Source of the DNA: ZC4RG20 sp035760685
Lineage (GTDB): Bacteria > Pseudomonadota > Gammaproteobacteria > Steroidobacterales > Rariloculaceae
DNA length: 11,114 nt
Reading direction: 5' to 3'
Assembly: GCA_035760685.1 (NCBI GenBank)
Contig: DASTSM010000279.1
Span: 1 to 11,114 of the forward strand
Part shown: positions 6,675 through 11,114 of the stretch, piece by piece
How the letters are laid out: the number at the start of each line of letters is the position of its first letter
Position numbering within the stretch: the stretch's first letter is position 1
Made by a program: the position numbers and the translations under genes
Notes under the pieces: model-generated
Databases searched by the model: none
What the model saw: the letters and a program-made list of their open reading frames with translations, nothing else
What the model was told of the DNA's origin: nothing

Positions 6675-7712
6675 TTAGGCGCGCTCCGGGCCGAGCAGCC
6701 CGAGCCGCACGATGTCCTGCACGTCGAGCACGCCGATCGGCCGCTGCCCGTCCACGACGACGATGCTGTCGACCTGAAACTCCTTGAGCAGCTTGACGGC
6801 TTCGTTCAAGAGGCTGTCGCCCGGGATCGTGACGGGGCTCTTCGTATAGCCGATCTGCGTCAAGGTCTCGTCGAGGATGTGCCGGCCGTCCTTCTGAAGC
6901 CTGCGCCTCAAGTCTCCGTCCGTGAACACGCCGGCGACGTTGCCGCGGGCGTCGACGATCGTCACGACGCCGAGCTTCGATTCCGTCATTCGGACCATCG
7001 CCGACGTCAGCGTCTCGGACTCTTCGCACACGGGGTTGTCGGGCCGGATGATGCTCCTGACCTTGACGGTCATGAGCTGCGTGTGCTCGCGGAACTGGGC
7101 GGCGCCGACGGCCGTCAGCGAGTTGTCGCAAAGGTGCTGCATGACGCCGAACGGCACCGTGCAGACGTGCACGCCCGCGAGGAGCGCTTGGCGGACGTGC
7201 TCGGCATGGCGCACCGACGAGAACATGATCTTCGTGTCGTAGCGGTGCTTCTCGACGATCTCGACGAGCTGCTCGAAGAGCTTGACGGCGTCGTGGCCTT
7301 GGTCCTGGAGCCGGCCGGCGAGCGGGCATACGAACGCGGCGCCCGCTTCGATCGCCATGTAGGCCTGATTCAGCGTGTAGATCAGGTGCACGTTGACGCG
7401 GTGACCCTGGTCCGTCAGCCGTTTGCACGCCTTCACGCCGGCATTCGAGATGGGCACCTTGAATACGGGCTCGCGTCCGAGCGGCAATGAAAGAATGCGG
7501 TCGGCCTCGGCGAGGATCGCGTCCGACGTGTCGCCGAGCGCCTCGACCTGGAGCTCCGGCACCATGCGCGAGAGCTTGACGATAGCGGCGTCGATGTCCG
7601 TGATGCCGTGCCGATGCATGAAGGTCGGCGTCGTCGTGAGCCCCTTCACGAAGCCGAAGTCGAGGGCCGCCTCGATTTCCTTGAAGTCTACCGAGTCGAG
7701 ATAGAGGTCCAT
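6675..7712 (-). CDS. Transaldolase/FSA-like class I aldolase fused to a KdsD-type CBS pair
   Basis: 345 residues. Residues 1-218 are a transaldolase-family TIM barrel of the small TalC/FSA type. MDLYLD with Asp6 starts the barrel, VFKVP carries the expected Schiff-base Lys85, and Arg134 (AGRLQD) and Arg168 (SSVRH) match phosphate-binding arginines. By eye against E. coli FSA, Asn28 is Thr (GLTTTPT), Thr109 is His (VNVHL) and Ala129 is Cys, while Glu57 is transaldolase-like. Residues 222-340 are two CBS motifs, with AGVFTDGDLRRRL and GVLDVQDIVRLGL closely resembling the C-terminus of arabinose-5-phosphate isomerase KdsD; the SIS domain of KdsD is absent. The start lies 13 bases after kdsA. Context suggests that it supplies the aldose phosphate for KdsA. 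It could instead be an ordinary pentose-phosphate transaldolase, but the CBS pair and location argue against that. The fold is clear; the reaction is inferred. Confidence 0.88.
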   Translation of the reverse strand: MDLYLDSVDFKEIEAALDFGFVKGLTTTPTFMHRHGITDIDAAIVKLSRMVPELQVEALGDTSDAILAEADRILSLPLGREPVFKVPISNAGVKACKRLTDQGHRVNVHLIYTLNQAYMAIEAGAAFVCPLAGRLQDQGHDAVKLFEQLVEIVEKHRYDTKIMFSSVRHAEHVRQALLAGVHVCTVPFGVMQHLCDNSLTAVGAAQFREHTQLMTVKVRSIIRPDNPVCEESETLTSAMVRMTESKLGVVTIVDARGNVAGVFTDGDLRRRLQKDGRHILDETLTQIGYTKSPVTIPGDSLLNEAVKLLKEFQVDSIVVVDGQRPIGVLDVQDIVRLGLLGPERA

Positions 7713-7725
7713 GGGCTCTGCTGCC

Positions 7726-8562
7726 TCAATGCATGGGGCGATGACGGACGATGTCGTGGATCTCGAGGAGCGGCTTCACGAATTCGGAAAGCCGCTCGAG
7801 CTCGTACTGACTCGCGGCGTCGCAGAGCGCCTCCGACGGATTCGGGTGCGCTTCGATGAAGAGCCCATCGACGCCCGCCGCGACGCCCGCCCGCGCGATG
7901 ACGGACAGATATTGACGCGTGCCGCCGCGCGGGTCCTTGCTCGGGATGCCGTACTTCCTGATCGTGTGCGTGATGTCGAACACGACGGGGTAGCCCGTCT
8001 GCGCGAGGAGATAGAAGCTGCGCGGATCCACGATGAGATCGTTGTAGCCGAACGTGTAGCCGCGCTCGGTCACGATGATGCGCTGATTGCCCGAGGCCTC
8101 GATCTTCTGCACGGGCTTGATCATGTTGTCCGGCGCGATGAACTGACCGTGCTTGATGTTGATGACGGCGCCGGTCTTGGCCGCCGCGACGACGAGCTCC
8201 GTCTGCATGCAAAGATACGCGGGGATCTGCAGCACGTCGCAGACTTCGGCGGCGGGTGCCGCTTGGGTCGGATAGTGGATGTCCGTCAGGATCGGCAGCT
8301 CGAACTCCCGCTTGACCTTCTCGAGCGTCTTCAGGCCCTCCTCGAGCCCGGGACCTTGGTAGTAGTCGAGCGAGCTGCGATTGTCCTTGGAGAACGAAGA
8401 CTTGAAGATCAGGGGAACGCCGAGCTCGGTCGTGATGGTCTTGAGCCGCTCGGCCGTGTGCATCATTAGAGACTCGGCCTCGATGACGCACGGGCCCGCG
8501 ATCAGGAAGAGCCGATCGGACCCGCAGTCGATGTCGCCGACGAAGACATGCTTTTGACTCAT
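7726..8562 (-). CDS. kdsA: 3-deoxy-8-phosphooctulonate synthase (Kdo-8-P synthase), divergent metal-dependent type
   Basis: Condenses PEP with arabinose-5-phosphate to give Kdo-8-phosphate in the cytoplasm. 278 residues, normal length. IAGPCVIE places Cys25 where metal-dependent enzymes such as that of Aquifex have their cysteine ligand (E. coli has Asn). The other metal ligands fit: His199 (DITHT), Glu237 (FIEAHP) and Asp248. Other family marks are GPGLEEG (70-76), TDIH (93-96), QTELV, TERGYTFGYNDL and a GGTRQ segment. Two deviations stand out: the A5P-contacting motif usually written KANRS is KDNRS here (59-63), and the usual KKGQF is KHGQF (His138). The ATG shares one base with the stop of the upstream transferase (TAATG), so the two are translationally coupled. 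Confident as a Kdo8P synthase family member; the exact aldose substrate is open. Confidence 0.92.
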   Translation of the reverse strand: MSQKHVFVGDIDCGSDRLFLIAGPCVIEAESLMMHTAERLKTITTELGVPLIFKSSFSKDNRSSLDYYQGPGLEEGLKTLEKVKREFELPILTDIHYPTQAAPAAEVCDVLQIPAYLCMQTELVVAAAKTGAVINIKHGQFIAPDNMIKPVQKIEASGNQRIIVTERGYTFGYNDLIVDPRSFYLLAQTGYPVVFDITHTIRKYGIPSKDPRGGTRQYLSVIARAGVAAGVDGLFIEAHPNPSEALCDAASQYELERLSEFVKPLLEIHDIVRHRPMH

Positions 8563-9914
8563 TAAGAATCCGGCTTGCCGCTTGCTCGCGGCATTGTGCG
8601 TTCAATGGGCAAGGGCTGCAAGCATCCGATGCCCGATTCGAGCAAGGGTCGGAGCAGGGTGTAATTGCGCTCCGTCGCGCCGCGCCCGCGCAGCACGACT
8701 TGCCTCGCGCGCTCGCCGAGGGCAGTGCGTCGCCGCGGATCGGTGACGAGCGCGCGCAGCGAGCGCCGAAGCTGCTCGGCGTCCGCGACTTCGACGCCGG
8801 CGTCGGCGCGCAGCAGATCCTTGACCGTTTCCTTGAAGCTGAAGTTGTAGGGACCGAAGAGCGTCGCGACGCCGCGGATCGCGGGCTCCATGAGGTTGTG
8901 CCCGCCCTTGTTGCTGCCGCGAAAGAAAAGGCTGCCCCCGACGAAGGCGACGTCGGCCGCGGAATAGAGCCGCCCGAGCTCGCCGACGGTGTCGACGACG
9001 AGCACGGCGCCGCGCCCGGGCGCTCCGGCCTCGCCGCGATCGAGCGCGGTCTTGCGGACCGTGCGCAGGCCGAGCTTCGCGAGCGCTTCTTCGACGTCCG
9101 CCGCGTCGCTCGGATAGCGCGGGACGACGATCAGGGCGGCTCGGCAATCGCGCTCGAGCGCGAGGAACGCTCTCGCGAGGGCGTCGGGCTCGCCAGGATG
9201 AAGGCTCCCCCCGATCACGACGACGTCGTCCTCGGCGTAGCCTAGCTGCGTGCGCATTTCGAGGCGCTCGCCGCCGCGGCCCGTATCGGCGGTCAGGTCG
9301 TATTTCATGTTGCCGGTCACGTGCACTCGGCCTGCGGGGACGCCGAGCGCCAGGAAGCGCTCGGCGTGCTCCGTGCTCTGCACCGCGAGCAGCGCGACGT
9401 TCGCGAGGGCGCGCGGCACGATGCGCGTCCGCGCATACGCGCGGCGCGACTTCTCCGACATCTTGCCGTTCAGCACGGCGACTGGCACGCCTCTGCGGCT
9501 CGCCGCGAGCAAGAAATTCGGCCAGAGCTCGGACTCGACGATCACGACGAGGCGCGGATCGAGCCGGCGAAAGAACCGGCGCACGACGAACGTGAGATCG
9601 AGCGGAAACAGCACGACGCGGTGCTTCGAGTAGGCCTTCGAGGCAGCGGCGAGGCCGGTCGAAGTGTTCGTCGACACGACGATCGGAACGCCCGGCAGAT
9701 CGCGCTCGAGCCTTTCGACGAGAGGACGCAGCAGCGAAACCTCCCCGGCGGACGAGCCGTGGAGCCAGATCGAGCCCTCGGTCGACGAGCCGAGATGCGC
9801 GCCGAAGCGCCGCGGCAAGCGGCGCCATCCGCCCGTCTTCACGAGGCGGTAGAGGATCCATGGAGACGCGACGAGCGCGCCGAGAAAATAGCCGACATCG
9901 AGCAACAGGCGCAT
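8562..9914 (-). CDS. waaA: Second Kdo transferase-like GT30 glycosyltransferase, divergent WaaA
   Basis: 450 residues, a GT-B enzyme of the WaaA family and clearly not a recent duplicate of the other copy. An N-terminal anchor (about 5-25) contains LDVGYFLGALVASPWILYR, which reminds me of WaaA proteins from Planctomycetes and relatives; this is from memory and unverified. Family motifs: HGSSAGE with catalytic Glu58, STNTSTG (81-87), ESELWPN (127-133), VTGNMKYD, GGSLHPGE, VPRYP, DTVGEL and GGSLFFRGSNKGGHNLMEPA, which keeps the His (339) lost in the other copy and has three to four extra residues before GGHN. GGGAG (9919-9923) lies four bases before ATG 9914. It is coupled to kdsA by a one-base stop/start overlap and lies 33 bases after the EAL gene. 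It probably transfers Kdo or a Kdo-like sugar, perhaps to a different acceptor. Confidence 0.88.
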   Translation of the reverse strand: MRLLLDVGYFLGALVASPWILYRLVKTGGWRRLPRRFGAHLGSSTEGSIWLHGSSAGEVSLLRPLVERLERDLPGVPIVVSTNTSTGLAAASKAYSKHRVVLFPLDLTFVVRRFFRRLDPRLVVIVESELWPNFLLAASRRGVPVAVLNGKMSEKSRRAYARTRIVPRALANVALLAVQSTEHAERFLALGVPAGRVHVTGNMKYDLTADTGRGGERLEMRTQLGYAEDDVVVIGGSLHPGEPDALARAFLALERDCRAALIVVPRYPSDAADVEEALAKLGLRTVRKTALDRGEAGAPGRGAVLVVDTVGELGRLYSAADVAFVGGSLFFRGSNKGGHNLMEPAIRGVATLFGPYNFSFKETVKDLLRADAGVEVADAEQLRRSLRALVTDPRRRTALGERARQVVLRGRGATERNYTLLRPLLESGIGCLQPLPIERTMPRASGKPDS

Positions 9915-9918
9915 GCCG

Positions 9919-9923
9919 CTCCC
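9919..9923 (-). promoter_or_regulatory. Ribosome binding site of the second waaA-like gene
   Basis: On the - strand this reads GGGAG within GGCGGGAG, four bases before ATG 9914. Spacing is short but usable, and the position supports that start. Confidence 0.45.
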
Positions 9924-9947
9924 GCCTGGCCGCGCAAAAAAAGCGGA

Positions 9948-11114
9948 CTATTCTAGTCGCATTACGCCGCGTGCGGGGAAACGCGACTGGCGCAGCGCGA
10001 AAAACTGGAGCCAGGGACCGACGAGATTCGCGCGCATGGGCCGCGCGATGAAGAACCCCTGGGCGGTGTCGCAGCCGAGCTGGGCCACGGCGCGCAGGCT
10101 CTCGTCGCTGTCGACGCCTTCCGCGACGACCGTGAGCCCCAACGCGCGCGCGAGCTCGATGACCGCCTTGACGATGTGCCGGTCCTTCACGTCGCGGGCC
10201 ACGGTCGCGACGAAGGCCTTGTCGATCTTGACCTCCGTCGCGGGGATCTGCTTGAGGTACGTCAGCGACGAATAGCCCTTGCCGAAATCGTCGATCGAGA
10301 TGCCGACGCCGAGCTTGCGGATGCGCTGCAGCGCGGCGGCGGTCGAGCTCTCGTGGCTGCGGACGAGGCTGTCCTCGGTAAGCTCGACCGTAAGCGTCAC
10401 GCCGAGCTTGTCGAGCTCCGCGGCGACCTTCTCGAGCCGCGGAAAGAACTCGGCGTGCTCGAGGATGTGCGGCGAGACGTTGACTGCCGCCGAGAACGGC
10501 GCGCCTCGGGCGATGGCCCAGGAGCGCGCTGCCTCGACAGTCCTCTGAAGCACGAGCCAGGTCAAAGGCACGATCGTGCCCGACCGCTCCGCGAGGGGTA
10601 TGAACTGCTGAGGCGCGATGAAACCCTCGGCGTCGGAGCGCCACCGGAGCAGCGCCTCGACGCCCGCCACGCGCCGGTCCTCGAGCGCGATCTTGGGCTG
10701 AAAGTAGACCTCGATATCGCCCTGCTGCACGGCGCGGCCGAGATCGCTTTCGAGCTTCCAGAGCGCAACGTGCTGCTGAGTGGAGTCCGGGCTGTAGACC
10801 GCGAACGCGAGCTCGCGCTCCCGCGCCTCCTTGAGCGCGAGCTCGGCGCGCCGAAAGAGGCTCGCGGCGTCGTCGGCGTGGGTCGGGTGAACGGCGATAC
10901 CGAGCGTGAGGTCGACGAGGAGCCGGTCCTCCCCGACCTCGATGCGGGACTGGTCGTCCTCGGTCAGACGCGCCGCGGCATCCATGACGGTCGCGGCCGA
11001 TTCGAGGCGCAGCAGCACGACGAATCGGCGCTCGGAGAGCCGAATGATCGGCGCACCGGGCGGCACGAGAGAGCGCAGCCGTTCCGCGAACTCGGCACAG
11101 AAGGTCTCGGTGTA
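9948..11114 (-). CDS. GGDEF/EAL protein with degenerate GGDEF, probable c-di-GMP phosphodiesterase (5' end outside window)
   Basis: The frame is open to the right edge, so the N-terminus is missing; a GTG at 11066 lies inside the GGDEF domain and is not a credible start. The first part (about 11114-10790) is the end of a GGDEF domain in which the GG(D/E)EF position reads LSERRF. This half therefore should not make c-di-GMP, though it could bind GTP or regulate. The EAL domain follows: EALLRW (near 10650), NVSPH, VELTED, SIDDFGKGYSSL (near 10290), KIDKAFV, VVAEGVD and QGFFIARPM. These are the metal and catalytic residues expected of an active phosphodiesterase hydrolysing c-di-GMP to pGpG. Any sensor domain lies outside. 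The waaA-like gene starts 33 bases downstream on the same strand, so the two may be cotranscribed. Confidence 0.9.
   Translation of the reverse strand, partial: YTETFCAEFAERLRSLVPPGAPIIRLSERRFVVLLRLESAATVMDAAARLTEDDQSRIEVGEDRLLVDLTLGIAVHPTHADDAASLFRRAELALKEARERELAFAVYSPDSTQQHVALWKLESDLGRAVQQGDIEVYFQPKIALEDRRVAGVEALLRWRSDAEGFIAPQQFIPLAERSGTIVPLTWLVLQRTVEAARSWAIARGAPFSAAVNVSPHILEHAEFFPRLEKVAAELDKLGVTLTVELTEDSLVRSHESSTAAALQRIRKLGVGISIDDFGKGYSSLTYLKQIPATEVKIDKAFVATVARDVKDRHIVKAVIELARALGLTVVAEGVDSDESLRAVAQLGCDTAQGFFIARPMRANLVGPWLQFFALRQSRFPARGVMRLE

Noticed and set aside
6675..7712. Plain pentose-phosphate-pathway transaldolase
   Set aside because: Not excluded biochemically, but the KdsD-type CBS pair, altered pocket residues and position between kdsA and a KdsC-like gene make a housekeeping role less likely.
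9928..9945. Possible terminator between the EAL and waaA-like genes (CCGC, A-run, GCGG)
   Set aside because: The stem is only four base pairs with the homopolymer in the loop, not after the stem, so it does not have terminator form.
9999..10016. Possible tenth palindrome copy (AAAAACTGGAGCCAG)
   Set aside because: It lies inside the EAL gene, lacks the TCAGA/TCTGA centre and T-run, and encodes normal protein sequence; chance similarity.
8602..10644. 680-codon - strand open frame spanning parts of the waaA-like and EAL genes
   Set aside because: It lies out of frame with two genes carrying full catalytic motifs and is extremely Arg/Ala-rich, typical of a shadow frame.

Overview
The window is GC-rich DNA from a Gram-negative bacterium: it encodes Kdo (3-deoxy-D-manno-octulosonate) synthesis and transfer, a MacB-type inner-membrane ABC system and a cyclic-di-GMP enzyme. 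Base composition, gene families and a dispersed 23-27 bp palindrome suggest a proteobacterium, probably gammaproteobacterial, but no taxonomic marker is present and this is a weak inference.

Layout. Positions 2-34 probably hold the last codons of an upstream gene. Positions 172-3480 (+ strand) hold a three-gene MacB-like ABC operon: an ATPase with a repetitive Asp-Glu-Pro-Arg tail, a permease overlapping it by 4 bp, and a second permease. A 15-codon micro-ORF with a strong Shine-Dalgarno lies between the permeases. From 3591 to the right edge everything is on the - strand. In transcription order the genes are: a degenerate-GGDEF/EAL protein (N-terminus outside the window), a divergent Kdo transferase (waaA-like), kdsA, a transaldolase fused to a KdsD-type CBS pair, a KdsC-like HAD phosphatase, a second more typical waaA, and an S1/P1 nuclease with an arginine-rich N-terminus. 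No stretch over 300 bases lacks a gene.

How the genes fit together. KdsA condenses an aldose phosphate with PEP, KdsC removes the phosphate, KdsB (not seen here) activates the sugar, and WaaA transfers it to lipid A. The usual source of the aldose phosphate is KdsD, a SIS-fold isomerase with a C-terminal CBS pair. Here a gene in the same cluster keeps a KdsD-like CBS pair but carries a class I aldolase (transaldolase/FSA-like) domain in place of the SIS domain. Its active site looks remodelled, and the neighbouring KdsA and KdsC are also divergent. The best hypothesis is a noncanonical route to arabinose-5-phosphate or a related aldose phosphate, feeding a Kdo or Kdo-like sugar used by the second transferase.

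Nine copies of a palindrome with core TGGGGTCAGACCCCA and flanking A and T runs sit only between genes, abutting start or stop codons, in head-to-head clusters resembling REP/BIME elements. Two unrelated 12-bp tandem repeats lie inside gene ends and encode four-residue repeats.
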